From Fibrobacter succinogenes (GTDB lineage Bacteria > Fibrobacterota > Fibrobacteria > Fibrobacterales > Fibrobacteraceae), in NCBI GenBank assembly GCA_902761355.1, contig CACWJY010000002.1, positions 1 through 64,000 of the forward strand: a DNA stretch of 64,000 nucleotides, written 5' to 3'. Shown here in pieces: positions 45,901 to 55,165 of this stretch (position 1 is the first letter of the stretch; each line of letters starts with the position of its first letter). The notes under the pieces were generated by a model. It did not search any database. It saw nothing but the letters and a program-made list of their open reading frames with translations, and was not told the DNA's origin. Made by a program: the position numbers and the translations under genes.

Positions 45901-46725
45901 GTGAATCGTTTTTTAGACATCTATCAGTTTACGCACTTCCGCAAGTTTCTGGAAGAATACCAGGCGACCCGCGCCAAGGTCGACTCCCATTTCACCCGTA
46001 CCGAAATTTGCAACTTGCTGGGTCTCGAAAAGAGCCGCAGTTACTTTGCCGACGTTCTCAGGGGAAAGAAAGTCAGCCCCCGTATGGTGCAGAAATTCAT
46101 CGAAATTCTGGAACTTGACAAGAAAGAAGCCAAGTACTTCGAGACGCTAGTAGAACTGGACCAGGCGAAAAGCGACGCTGCACGCAACGCCGCCATGCAG
46201 GAAGTCCTAAAACTGCACCCGAATCCGCAGCATATATTAAACGAAGACGCCTACGAATATTACAGTCACTGGTACAACAGCGCCCTTTTCGCAATTCTTG
46301 ACGCAATGGATGTCGGCGACGACATGGCCCCAGTGCAAAAGCGAATTTTTCCGAAGGTGCCGCTCGGCAAGCTGAAGGACTCTTTAGCCCTTTTAGAACG
46401 CCTCGGACTTGCACGCAAGAACGAGAACGGCTTCTGGAAGCCCACCAAAGAAAGTATCAGCAGCGGCCCTTACAACAACGCCGAACTGATCAAGCAATAC
46501 CAGTTGCAATGCTTCGAACTTTCGAAACAGGCTCTGATGACGCCGCCCAAGCAGCCGACCGTCATGAGTACGCTCACCTTCAGCATTTCAAGCGAAGCGT
46601 ACAAGAAGCTTGAAGCCGAGCTACAGGAATTCAAGGCAAAGGCAAGGCGCATTATCGGCGAAGACAAAGAAAAAGCCGACGGCGTTTACCAGATGAACAT
46701 CCACCTGTTCTCAAATTTAGACTAG
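45901..46725 (+). CDS. TIGR02147-family (Fibrobacter paralogous) protein, probable DNA-binding regulator
   Basis: A 274-residue protein matching the Fibrobacter paralogous family TIGR02147 in length and pattern: IYQFTHFRKFLEEYQ at the start, then a helix-turn-helix-like stretch (FTRTEICNLLGLEKSRSYFADVLRGKKVSP), HPNPQHILNEDAYEYYSHWYNSALFAIL in the middle, and a C-terminal half with LTFSISSEAYKKLEAELQEFKAKARRI. Members usually sit beside lipoprotein genes, as here (46736, ten bases downstream). The start is uncertain: GTG 45901 gives the family length, with a promoter -10 just upstream; ATG 45871 lies inside that promoter. Regulation of the following lipoprotein gene is inferred. Confidence 0.78.
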   Translation: MNRFLDIYQFTHFRKFLEEYQATRAKVDSHFTRTEICNLLGLEKSRSYFADVLRGKKVSPRMVQKFIEILELDKKEAKYFETLVELDQAKSDAARNAAMQEVLKLHPNPQHILNEDAYEYYSHWYNSALFAILDAMDVGDDMAPVQKRIFPKVPLGKLKDSLALLERLGLARKNENGFWKPTKESISSGPYNNAELIKQYQLQCFELSKQALMTPPKQPTVMSTLTFSISSEAYKKLEAELQEFKAKARRIIGEDKEKADGVYQMNIHLFSNLD

Positions 46726-46735
46726 GGGGCGACAG

Positions 46736-48310
46736 ATGAATAAAGGACTTTTCAAATTTTATCCGTCCCTCGCCGCAGTGGCATTCTGTTCGCTTACAGG
46801 GGCAGTCTCACTCCTTACCGCCTGTAGCGACAACACAAGCACCGCGGGCGTGCTTACCGAAACTGAATCGGGGCAGACTGCAAGTTTGATCATCAGCGTC
46901 AACACGAATCTTGAAGTTGGCGACCCCTCCGAAATCAGTAGTCGCCCCAGAGTCGCCTTGATGCGTACCGCTAACGACCGCAGCGAAATCATAGACTCCG
47001 CCGTCACCGACACAAACAACGAAGTCACCTTCAAGAACGTGCCCTACAGCGATTTTAGCATCGTGGCCATGGGTATGGACACTTCCGGCACCGTCACCTT
47101 TGGCAATATCATCACCGACAAAATTCTTGAGTCCAAAGAGTTGCTGAACGACACTGGGTTTGTAGAGACACACCTCGAGATCAACCTTTACGAGACAGCA
47201 AAAATCAGGCTGAACGCAGCGGCACTCGAGATAGCCCCGGGCGACTCTGTCTGCATCACGGGCACCCTGTCTTGTGGAGTCTACGACAACTCGGCACAGG
47301 AATCCGGATACATCAGCATCGAGAATATCCCAGCATCAACATATTCTGACTCCTACGTAGACTATGACCAGGTCGAAATTATCCATGACGGAGCCGCCCG
47401 CAAGGATTCCGTCTACTGGCGTGTTTTCCCTGGAGACGACCGCACCGCCAACAAGAACTCTGTCGTCGATATTGTCTCCGAATGGTCCTTCACGCTCCCA
47501 TCCATAAGTCTTCTCGACAGCCTCCAAGACAAGACGCTCGATTCGCTAATCGCACCGATTCCAGTCAAAAGGCCCGTCACACAAGACGACTACATCGTAT
47601 GCGCCTTCGGGAGCACGACCACATCCGACTTCATGGACAAAAGTCAAAATAGCCTTCCCTGGAGCAATTCCAACTACAGGGGGGCAGACTCCATCACCAC
47701 CTGGGTAATGCTTCCGCCCATGGATTCGGCAGTCACCATCTACAAGGTGCACGGTGAAATCTACCCCCTCGCGGCAGCCTCAAGCCGTATCCAGTATTCA
47801 GACTCGTTCGCCTCGGGCGACACGCTGTATAGGGCAACATTCTCCGAAGATTCCAGCTTGGCCATCGGATTCTGGATTAACGCAAAGGGTTCAGAAGACA
47901 GCATTCGTCACACCATTCTTTCCTTGGGCTCCGATAGCATCGGCTTCAAGGTTGCCCAGTGCGAAAAAAACGCCGATTATGCCTGTTCCAGGATTTACAG
48001 CGGGCTCGATTCCGCCGCGACAGACAGCGTCATCTACGGCAAGGCAAAAATTCTCGATGGTGAAAGGCACCACCTCTCCCTAGTTATCCACAAGAAGCAT
48101 CTTTCCATCGCCGTCGACGGAACAACCATCCACGACACCGATCTTAAGATATCCGGGAAATTCTACGACCTCAAGGGCCTGCAAGTCGGCGACTATCCAC
48201 TAGAAAATGTTGTGGTCCATTCCTTCGGCCGCTACATTCGTAAAGATGGAGAAAAGGACTGGACCCGCCTCAAGGCATGGCTCATGGCCTTCTACAAAAT
48301 GCAGAAGTAG
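46736..48310 (+). CDS. Lipoprotein with LamG/concanavalin-like C-terminal domain
   Basis: A 524-residue lipoprotein: long signal ending SLLTACSDN with the lipid cysteine near residue 30. Next is a carboxypeptidase-like Ig unit (SLIISVNTNLEVGDP..., TDTNNEVTFKNVPYSDFSIVAMG), then a linker region with many aspartates, and from about residue 340 a beta-sandwich of the LamG/laminin type (YRATFSEDSSLAIGFWINAKGSEDSIRHTILSLG, GERHHLSLVIHKKHLSIAVDGTTIHDTD). Such domains bind carbohydrate or protein. It follows the TIGR02147 gene by ten bases and probably shares its transcript. A role on the cell surface is likely, substrate unknown. Confidence 0.78.
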   Translation: MNKGLFKFYPSLAAVAFCSLTGAVSLLTACSDNTSTAGVLTETESGQTASLIISVNTNLEVGDPSEISSRPRVALMRTANDRSEIIDSAVTDTNNEVTFKNVPYSDFSIVAMGMDTSGTVTFGNIITDKILESKELLNDTGFVETHLEINLYETAKIRLNAAALEIAPGDSVCITGTLSCGVYDNSAQESGYISIENIPASTYSDSYVDYDQVEIIHDGAARKDSVYWRVFPGDDRTANKNSVVDIVSEWSFTLPSISLLDSLQDKTLDSLIAPIPVKRPVTQDDYIVCAFGSTTTSDFMDKSQNSLPWSNSNYRGADSITTWVMLPPMDSAVTIYKVHGEIYPLAAASSRIQYSDSFASGDTLYRATFSEDSSLAIGFWINAKGSEDSIRHTILSLGSDSIGFKVAQCEKNADYACSRIYSGLDSAATDSVIYGKAKILDGERHHLSLVIHKKHLSIAVDGTTIHDTDLKISGKFYDLKGLQVGDYPLENVVVHSFGRYIRKDGEKDWTRLKAWLMAFYKMQK

Positions 48311-48316
48311 CCGAAA

Positions 48317-50029
48317 TTAGAAGGTCTTCTTGGCCTGGCAAATAAAGCGGATGCGGTCAATGCCGCCGTTTACCGTCTCGGCGACTTCATCCGCAAGCAC
48401 ATGCAGCAAAGTTCCCGTCAGCGAAAGGCCATATTTGGGGAAACGCTGTTCGAATGACGCGTCCCAAACCCAGTCCCCCTTGACCACCATCGGATTTTTA
48501 GAACGCAGGTTCCACTTGGCATCGCTTCGATAACGCAACGAATGGCTAATCTTAAACGTCCTGTTTAAAAGCCAATCACCCGTAAAACCCGTATAGAATT
48601 CGGCAGGAGTTACCTCGGCATTGTCTACCGGACCATCGATATGCTCAAAGCCGGCCATAGCTGTGAACATGAACATTTCTTGATACCAGGCATTCAGCCA
48701 AAGTTCACCGGTTACACCCTTAAGCCAATCATGAATGCGAACGACATCGCCATAACGCGTCGCAATATTCCCTTCAGTTGCCTGTTCCAAAGTATATCCG
48801 GCAACATCAAAAGTTTCGGCACCGTACTCAGCCCAGTACGAGCCGCGGCCCCCCAGGGCCACATTTCCCAGCGTGTCTACATACGAAACATAGCCCTGAA
48901 TCAAATTCATCTGTCCGTCAGCGGCCAGTTCAATGACGCGACCATCGTAAAATTCACGATAATCAGCCAACGGATTCAATCGCGAGCCAGAAATATTCTT
49001 AAATCCCACAATCACGCCCATATTCTCTGGAGCGGGAGCATCATATTCGATACTATCCTGCACTAGCCAATCGCGTTCATTCACACCAAACATAACATCC
49101 GCCCTCAAGCGACGAAGCGGTTGTATGCGAAGTTCCATAAAGGGCCAAGCAACACGATCTCCTTCAAGTTGCGTATAGACTGTTCCCGAATCGTCTACGG
49201 CACGGAATGCCATTCCCGCAGAAATTTGGAATATACCCTGTTGACAAGCCTTACCACACTTGTAGTAAACGGAGCCATTGACTTCTTTACGGCTCCCCTT
49301 TTCACTCTTGAGACGGTTCTGATATTCAATATCTTCGTAAGCAACCGTCAAAGACAAATTCTTGATATCCGCACGAGCCTCGACACGCGGCTTGTAATGG
49401 GCAGGAATCCAGCGAGAAGTTTCTGTATAGAACCAGACATATTCCTCGCCCGCCAAAACAGAAGCATTCACCAATGAATTCGTATAGCCTAATCCTGCGT
49501 ACGCAGAACTAAACATCGGCCAGTTTTCCCCAAAATGAGAGAAACTACCATCCACCATCTTATAGCGATACCCATAGGCTCCGCTACAAAAATGGTCATC
49601 CTGAAATAAACGCGCCGTCGCCCAAAGGCCCATAAAACTAGGGGTACGGAAACCACCCTCCAAAACAGGTGTTCTATTGTCAGGCCTCTGCTCACCCGTA
49701 ATAAAGTCCTGATATATCAAATCACCTAGTTCATTACCCGTCTTTACCCAAACAGAAGGTTCAAACGGAGTCCACGAAGGCGTACCCGACCAACGGTTAA
49801 AAAGCAGACGGTTGCGCAATTTTGCAGGAGTCCAAAGTTCACTTTCCGAATGAATCCCGCCAGCACCCAAAATACGGTCAAACGCATAGGTGGGACCACC
49901 AATCAAAAAAGTTCCGTCGGCACGAGTTTCGTATTCCATACCGTCCATTTCGACTGCAACCTGAGCAACCGCTCCAGACGTCCATACACTTGCCAGTAAA
50001 AGCGACCATATCAAAGAAAACTTTTTCAT
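48317..50029 (-). CDS. Predicted outer-membrane beta-barrel protein
   Basis: A 570-residue exported protein. Signal: MKKFSLIWSLLLASVWTSGAVA. Much of the chain alternates polar and hydrophobic residues, rich in Y, W, F and G (EGGFRTPSFMGLWATARLFQDDHFCSGAYGYRY; VTGELWLNAWYQEMFMFTAMAGFEHID), consistent with a large barrel of ~14-18 strands. It ends IRFICQAKKTF with a terminal phenylalanine, as in BAM substrates. Two cysteine pairs (CGKACQQG) are present. No family recognised. It overlaps the stop of the following small barrel gene by one base, so the two are co-transcribed. Confidence 0.6.
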   Translation of the reverse strand: MKKFSLIWSLLLASVWTSGAVAQVAVEMDGMEYETRADGTFLIGGPTYAFDRILGAGGIHSESELWTPAKLRNRLLFNRWSGTPSWTPFEPSVWVKTGNELGDLIYQDFITGEQRPDNRTPVLEGGFRTPSFMGLWATARLFQDDHFCSGAYGYRYKMVDGSFSHFGENWPMFSSAYAGLGYTNSLVNASVLAGEEYVWFYTETSRWIPAHYKPRVEARADIKNLSLTVAYEDIEYQNRLKSEKGSRKEVNGSVYYKCGKACQQGIFQISAGMAFRAVDDSGTVYTQLEGDRVAWPFMELRIQPLRRLRADVMFGVNERDWLVQDSIEYDAPAPENMGVIVGFKNISGSRLNPLADYREFYDGRVIELAADGQMNLIQGYVSYVDTLGNVALGGRGSYWAEYGAETFDVAGYTLEQATEGNIATRYGDVVRIHDWLKGVTGELWLNAWYQEMFMFTAMAGFEHIDGPVDNAEVTPAEFYTGFTGDWLLNRTFKISHSLRYRSDAKWNLRSKNPMVVKGDWVWDASFEQRFPKYGLSLTGTLLHVLADEVAETVNGGIDRIRFICQAKKTF

Positions 50030-50640
50030 TACCAGAGTTTCCTTTCTACATAAAGTCCCACATACAACATTTCAGAACGTTTGGGCAACGTCCAAAGCTC
50101 TTCCCACATTACGTTAAAGCCAATACGGTAATTTTCAAAATTCCATAAAGCCAAGTTCAGGCGCGCATACCAACCGAATTCAGTTTCGTTATCGGTAAGA
50201 GTTCCCCCGGGCAACATATATATTTGGTTCTTATCCACGCCATCATCCAAATCGGCGCGAGTCCAGTTACAGGCAAAACCGCCCCCCACTACGACAGGCC
50301 TAATCAACGGGAAATGCCAATCCAAGCCCAACTTGCCCATTGCCTGGTGAACACCATCGTACGGCACCGTACTTGGACGAGGCTTAAAATAGGAGTAGTG
50401 GAACATCACCACTCCATCTACATTTTCCCAATAAGAATAGCGAAAATCCAATCCGCCATAAAAAGCATTATCCACGGCATCGACCAAGTCACCAAACGGA
50501 TAGACCTCGCCTCCCTCAATAGCGACATACGCATGCGAAAACGCAATATCCTCTACGTTCAAGCGAGTTGTAGAATCCGGCGCCTGTCCAAATGCTAATA
50601 CGGCAAGGCATAAGGCGACAAGAGCAATCAACTTATTCAT
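50029..50640 (-). CDS. Small outer-membrane beta-barrel protein
   Basis: A 203-residue exported protein: signal MNKLIALVALCLAVLAFG, then about eight beta strands (FYGGLDFRYSYWENVDGVVMFHYSYF, RPVVVGGGFACNW, FGWYARLNLALWNFENYRIGFNVMW), ending in VGLYVERKLW. The strand pattern is that of OmpW/OmpA-like eight-strand barrels. ATG at 50640 is used with AAAGG five bases before; a GTG at 50646 also opens the frame. It begins just after rsmB and overlaps the next, larger barrel gene. Confidence 0.68.
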   Translation of the reverse strand: MNKLIALVALCLAVLAFGQAPDSTTRLNVEDIAFSHAYVAIEGGEVYPFGDLVDAVDNAFYGGLDFRYSYWENVDGVVMFHYSYFKPRPSTVPYDGVHQAMGKLGLDWHFPLIRPVVVGGGFACNWTRADLDDGVDKNQIYMLPGGTLTDNETEFGWYARLNLALWNFENYRIGFNVMWEELWTLPKRSEMLYVGLYVERKLW

Positions 50641-50648
50641 ATGCACCT

Positions 50649-51905
50649 TTAATTTTTCAGCAAGGCCTGCGCAAAAAATCCATCAAATCGAGCGTCATCA
50701 TTTGCAGGATACACGGCAGGGCCCCTCTTTTTGAATTCAGGGTGAGCCTTTACAAAACGGTTGATAATCTTGGTCGTTTCGTCAGGATCCGGGCTGCAAG
50801 TCGCATAGACCAAGATTCCGCCATCGGCAAGTTTTTTCGAGGCCGATTCCAGCAAGCTATACTGCAACTCCGTCAATTCTTTAATAGAGTCCGGGCTTAA
50901 GCGATAAACAGCTTCCGGACGGCGAGCAATCACCCCCATATTGCTACACGGGACATCAAGAAGAATGCGGTCAAATTTAGACGAGAGCGAGTCTTCCTGA
51001 GAGACCCCTTCAGCAAGCACATCTATGCATTCCACATGAACATTCGTAAGGCCGAGTCGATCAACGACGTCGTGCATCTTAAGTACGCGGTTTTCAGAAA
51101 CATCACTCGCCAAAATATCCAGCGAAGAATCCATCTCGGCCATGAGCGCAGACTTTCCACCAGGAGCAGCACAGGCATCCCACACCTTAAGGCCCGGCTT
51201 CAGGTCAAGCAGTTTGACCACCAGGTATGCAGCGGGATTCTGCAAGCTGAATTCGCCCTTCGCAAACGAATCCGATTCCAGCAGCGTCTTAAGTTTAACT
51301 TCTTCAGGAACCTGCACATAACGGTCATAAAGAATCGAGGCTCCCGTCAGTCCCAGCTTTTGGGCAACCACCGGAGCAGACACCTTTTGCAAATTCACAC
51401 GAATCCATTCGACTCCACGTTCTAGCGTCGCCTTCGCCATCGCCTCGGCACGGTCGCCACCATAAATATCGAACCAGCGACGCACCAGCCACTCCGGCAC
51501 CGAGTTTTCAATAGACACGCGGCGTACCCGCTGCGGCGGGAGCTGCGGTTGGCCGGACCTGCGCGCGGCATGCAGCACAGCATTTACCAGCCGCGCGGAA
51601 CCTTCTCCAAGGTTCGCCGCCTTTATCAGCTCAACCGTCGTCGCGACGGCGGCATGGTCCGGCACCTCGGTAAAGAACATCTGGAAAATTCCCAGTTCAA
51701 GCACCGTGCAAACTTCCAGCGACGGTAGCTTTTTCACCAGCGACTTAATAAAGTACTGCAAATAAAGATGCCTGCGGCATACACCTAGGGCAAGTTCCAT
51801 TGCAAATGGAGAAAGCCCACTTTCCTTGATAAAAGAACCTTCCTTCTGCCAAAGCAAAAGGACTCGGTAGGCCTCCATACGTTCTTTCAAGGATTCGTCT
51901 AGCAA
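50649..51905 (-). CDS. rsmB: 16S rRNA m5C methyltransferase, RsmB/Sun family
   Basis: A 418-residue cytoplasmic protein. The N-terminal ~140 residues resemble the NusB-like domain of RsmB (VLELGIFQMFFTEVPDHAAV). The catalytic Rossmann domain has VWDACAAPGGKSALMAE, binding S-adenosylmethionine, and the two cysteines in LLDVPCSNMGVIARRPE and YATCSPDPDET, the second being the nucleophile in C5-methylation. The start is uncertain: TTG 51905 has GAAGGA eight bases upstream and overlaps the last codons of fmt; TTG 51911 is the alternative. Order fmt-rsmB matches the common fmt-rsmB operon. Confidence 0.9.
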   Translation of the reverse strand: MLDESLKERMEAYRVLLLWQKEGSFIKESGLSPFAMELALGVCRRHLYLQYFIKSLVKKLPSLEVCTVLELGIFQMFFTEVPDHAAVATTVELIKAANLGEGSARLVNAVLHAARRSGQPQLPPQRVRRVSIENSVPEWLVRRWFDIYGGDRAEAMAKATLERGVEWIRVNLQKVSAPVVAQKLGLTGASILYDRYVQVPEEVKLKTLLESDSFAKGEFSLQNPAAYLVVKLLDLKPGLKVWDACAAPGGKSALMAEMDSSLDILASDVSENRVLKMHDVVDRLGLTNVHVECIDVLAEGVSQEDSLSSKFDRILLDVPCSNMGVIARRPEAVYRLSPDSIKELTELQYSLLESASKKLADGGILVYATCSPDPDETTKIINRFVKAHPEFKKRGPAVYPANDDARFDGFFAQALLKN

Positions 51906-52822
51906 AAGCAAAGTCCTTCGCGTTTCTGGATTCCACGCATAAAGTCCGCCACCGGCATCGGTTTCTTACCTTCGGCCTGAATTTCAATTACCTCAAGAAG
52001 ACCCTCGCCCGTACCTACGTAAAAGCGATTGTCCTTAAATTCGACGGCACCCGGCGTGAGTTTCGGGCCATTTTCGGGGGTATCCGTCTTGCGCAAGTAA
52101 ACCATACGGCCGCCCAGCTTTCCATAGCCACCCGGCCACGGATTAAAAGCGCGGATTCTGTCGTGAATCACCGCCGCAGGCAAGTTGAAATCAATCAGGC
52201 CTTCTTCTTTTTTCAGTTTGGGAGCACCCGAAGCCTGAGCATGGTCTTGAGTCAAGTCTTTTTCGCAGCCATCCTTTAACTGACGAATTGCATCATCCAA
52301 GGCTTCGCAGCCGGGAGCCACCATTTTTTCTAGAAGCGAAGCCGTCGTATCCTGATGGTCTATCGAAACAACCTTCTGAGCCAAAATCGGGCCATGGTCC
52401 ATCTTTTCGTCGAGGCGGAAAACGGTAACTCCAGTTTCTTTAAGTCCGTCGGCAATCGCACGCTGCACCGGGGCCGCACCACGATACTTGGGGAGCAAGC
52501 TTCCATGAACATTCACGGCACCAAACTTCGCAACACCCAGAATGTTTTTCGGAAGAATCGAATAGGCGACCACCACAAAGAGGTCTGCATCGTACTTGCG
52601 CAAATCCGCTTCAAACTCAGGGGACTTCAAATCCGTCGGCTGCAGCACCGGCAAGCCATGATTCAATGCCGCCTCTTTTACTGGAGGAGGCGTAAGGACT
52701 CGGCCTCGACCCGCAGGACGATCCGGTTGAGTAACAACAGCCAAAACCTCATTATCAGATGCGATAAGATGTTCCAAGAAATGAGCCGCAAATTCCGGCG
52801 TTCCCATAAATACAATTTTCAT
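51899..52822 (-). CDS. fmt: Methionyl-tRNA formyltransferase
   Basis: A 307-residue enzyme that formylates initiator Met-tRNA with 10-formyltetrahydrofolate. Signatures: FMGTPEFAAHFLEHL at the start, the formyl-site motif NVHGSLLPKYRGAAPVQRAI, and the catalytic aspartate region EKMDHGPILAQ. The C-terminal domain (~210-307) binds the tRNA. The ATG at 52822 matches the family start; the frame continues to 52921 without resembling Fmt. No clear ribosome-binding site precedes it. Followed by rsmB. No peptide-deformylase gene is adjacent in this window. Confidence 0.95.
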   Translation of the reverse strand: MKIVFMGTPEFAAHFLEHLIASDNEVLAVVTQPDRPAGRGRVLTPPPVKEAALNHGLPVLQPTDLKSPEFEADLRKYDADLFVVVAYSILPKNILGVAKFGAVNVHGSLLPKYRGAAPVQRAIADGLKETGVTVFRLDEKMDHGPILAQKVVSIDHQDTTASLLEKMVAPGCEALDDAIRQLKDGCEKDLTQDHAQASGAPKLKKEEGLIDFNLPAAVIHDRIRAFNPWPGGYGKLGGRMVYLRKTDTPENGPKLTPGAVEFKDNRFYVGTGEGLLEVIEIQAEGKKPMPVADFMRGIQKREGLCFC

Positions 52823-52907
52823 AAAATGAAATATAGAAACAAAGCCCCCGGATAACCGAGGGCAGTTTAATTTACGAAATAAATTTTCAAATTCGTCTAG
52901 AAACGAC

Positions 52908-53903
52908 TTAGTATGTTCCAAGAAGGCTACGAACCTTCTCCATCATCGCCTTAGACTTCACGCGAGCCTTTTCCTTACCGTAGGCAAGAATCTTGTCAAT
53001 TTCTTCAGTATGGTTGAGCAGATAGAAGTACTTTTCGCGGGCAGCACCAAGATGTTCTTCGAGCACATTCTGGAGTTCCTGCTTGGCATGTCCCCAACCC
53101 ATGCCACCAGCACGGTAGCGAGCGGCCAAAGCTTCGGTCTGTTCAGGCGTTGCAAACAACTTATACAACTTGAACACGTTGCAAGTGTCCGGATCCTTGG
53201 GTTCTTCGATACCCTGGGAGTTCGTGACAATCTTACCGATTTTCTTCTTAAGAGCCTTGCTTTCGAGGAAAATGTCAATCACGTTATCGTAGGACTTGCT
53301 CATCTTGCGGCCATCGAGACCCGGGATAATACCCGTCGTTTCCTGGAACACCGGTTCCGGAATCGTGAACACGTCTTCGCCAAAATGCTTATTGAACTTG
53401 ATGGCGATATCACGGGCAAATTCCACGTGCTGCTTCTGGTCCTTACCGACCGGCACGATATCCGCACTGAACATAAGAATGTCGGCATCCATGAGGCACG
53501 GGTAACAATAGAGACCCATGTTCACGTTTGCATCAGGATCTTCACCAGCGGCTTCATTCTTAGCCACCTTATCCTTGTAGGCATGGGCGCGGTTCATAAA
53601 GCCCTTCGGCGTAAAGCAGCTCAACGCCCAGCTCAGTTCAAAAATTTCAGGGATGTCGCTCTGCTTGTAGAACAGGCCTTCTTCGGGATTCAGGCCAAGA
53701 GCAAGCCAAGTCGCCGCAATCTTGTAGATATTCGCACGCATTTCGGCGCCGTTCTGCACGGTCGTAAGCGCATGATAGTCTGCAATAAAGTAGACGGTGT
53801 CATAGGTCTTGGAAAGTTCAAGAGCCGGGCGAATGGCTCCCAGATAGTTACCCAAATGAGGCGTACCGGTGGGCTTAATGCCCGTAAGCGAAATCTTTTT
53901 CAT
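52908..53903 (-). CDS. trpS: Tryptophanyl-tRNA synthetase
   Basis: A 331-residue class I aminoacyl-tRNA synthetase. It has the TIGN-like motif GTPHLGNYLGAI near the N-terminus, the KMSKS loop as KMSKSYDN near residue 206, and the tryptophan-site region ADYHALTT. The length is standard. The C-terminus (GTY) ends just upstream of the fmt open frame. It is on the same strand as fmt and rsmB, so one transcript is possible. It diverges from rnd at 53949. Confidence 0.96.
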   Translation of the reverse strand: MKKISLTGIKPTGTPHLGNYLGAIRPALELSKTYDTVYFIADYHALTTVQNGAEMRANIYKIAATWLALGLNPEEGLFYKQSDIPEIFELSWALSCFTPKGFMNRAHAYKDKVAKNEAAGEDPDANVNMGLYCYPCLMDADILMFSADIVPVGKDQKQHVEFARDIAIKFNKHFGEDVFTIPEPVFQETTGIIPGLDGRKMSKSYDNVIDIFLESKALKKKIGKIVTNSQGIEEPKDPDTCNVFKLYKLFATPEQTEALAARYRAGGMGWGHAKQELQNVLEEHLGAAREKYFYLLNHTEEIDKILAYGKEKARVKSKAMMEKVRSLLGTY

Positions 53904-53948
53904 GGCGACAAAAATAACAATTCTTTTTTTATTTAAATTTCACCCTAC

Positions 53949-55109
53949 ATGTTACAGGACGAGAAATACATATTGGTGGATAGCGAAGAGTCTTTGGCGG
54001 GTCTGCTCGCCGATTTAGAGCTGTACGATATGGCCGCTGTCGATACCGAAGCGGACTCCATGTACCATTACACAACCCGCCTTTGCCTCATCCAGATTAC
54101 CATTGGCGAGCACCACTACATCGTAGACCCGCTTTGCGGTTTAGACCTTACGCCGCTGTTTAAGGCTCGGGCGATGCAGACGCTCATTTTCCATGGCGCA
54201 GACTATGATTTGCGACTGCTGTGGCAGACTTATGGTTTTTCGCCAAAGCACATTTTCGACACCATGCTTGCGGCAAAAATTCTAGGTGAGGACCATCTAG
54301 GACTAGCAGACTTGGTCCGCGAGTACTTTGGCGACGAACTCAAAAAAGAAAACCAGCGTGCCGACTGGACTACGCGACCGCTCCCGCTCGAAATGTGCGA
54401 ATACGCTATTCACGATACATTCTACCTGCATGAACTATGCGCAATTCTGGTAGAAAAGTTGCAGGCTGCAGGGCGTATGGACTGGCTCACCGAACAATGC
54501 GACGCACTGATTGAACACGCAAAGCACCCCGCTCCTCCCAAAAGGGACTCATGGCGTGTATCAGGTTCTGCACCGCTTTCACCCTGTGCTCTCAACGTCC
54601 TTAAGGCTATTTGGGAATGGCGCGAAAAGCAGGCCGAAGAACTCGACCGTCCCCCTTACAAGGTCATGCCTGTAGAACTAATGCTTGTCATCGCACGCCG
54701 TATCGAAGCGAATTTTCCCAACGTCAATCTAGAAAAGCTGCCCAAACTCCCGCGAAACTTCCGCGATGACCGTCTAGATTCGTTTGTCGACATGCTACAG
54801 ACGGCTGTCAACTTGCCACAAAGCGAATGGCCAGAACGCCTCCCCAAGGCACCACCTCCACCTGTGGTACCCAATTCCGACTTGCTATCTGTACTCAAGA
54901 CCTGGCGCGATTTAAAAGCCGAAGAATTGGAACTTGATCCGTCACTGCTGGCAAACAAGGCTCAACTTATTTGGCTAGCCGCTCCTGGCGACATGCCTTG
55001 GGAAACCCGTTTTGAAGAAGCGCACCTGATGAACTGGCAGCGTTCCCTTTGGACCGAAATTTTGCAGCAGAATCTACCTAGCGCCAAGCGCGTAGGAGAC
55101 CCCGACTAA
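53949..55109 (+). CDS. rnd: Ribonuclease D
   Basis: A 386-residue 3'-5' exoribonuclease that trims stable RNAs, notably tRNA 3' ends. The DEDDy active site is complete: DTEADSMY (motif I), HGADYDLRLLW (motif II) and YAIHDTFYLHEL (motif III with the tyrosine and aspartate). An HRDC nucleic-acid-binding domain follows around residues 200-290 (LNVLKAIWEWREKQAEELDRPPYKVMPVELML), and a weaker second one around 310-386. The plus-strand start is 45 bases from trpS, divergent. A 56-base gap precedes the next gene. Confidence 0.92.
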   Translation: MLQDEKYILVDSEESLAGLLADLELYDMAAVDTEADSMYHYTTRLCLIQITIGEHHYIVDPLCGLDLTPLFKARAMQTLIFHGADYDLRLLWQTYGFSPKHIFDTMLAAKILGEDHLGLADLVREYFGDELKKENQRADWTTRPLPLEMCEYAIHDTFYLHELCAILVEKLQAAGRMDWLTEQCDALIEHAKHPAPPKRDSWRVSGSAPLSPCALNVLKAIWEWREKQAEELDRPPYKVMPVELMLVIARRIEANFPNVNLEKLPKLPRNFRDDRLDSFVDMLQTAVNLPQSEWPERLPKAPPPPVVPNSDLLSVLKTWRDLKAEELELDPSLLANKAQLIWLAAPGDMPWETRFEEAHLMNWQRSLWTEILQQNLPSAKRVGDPD

Positions 55110-55165
55110 AATTTTTAACCCCACCTAACCGCCCGCTACTGGACAAATCCCCCGCAGGCATCATT

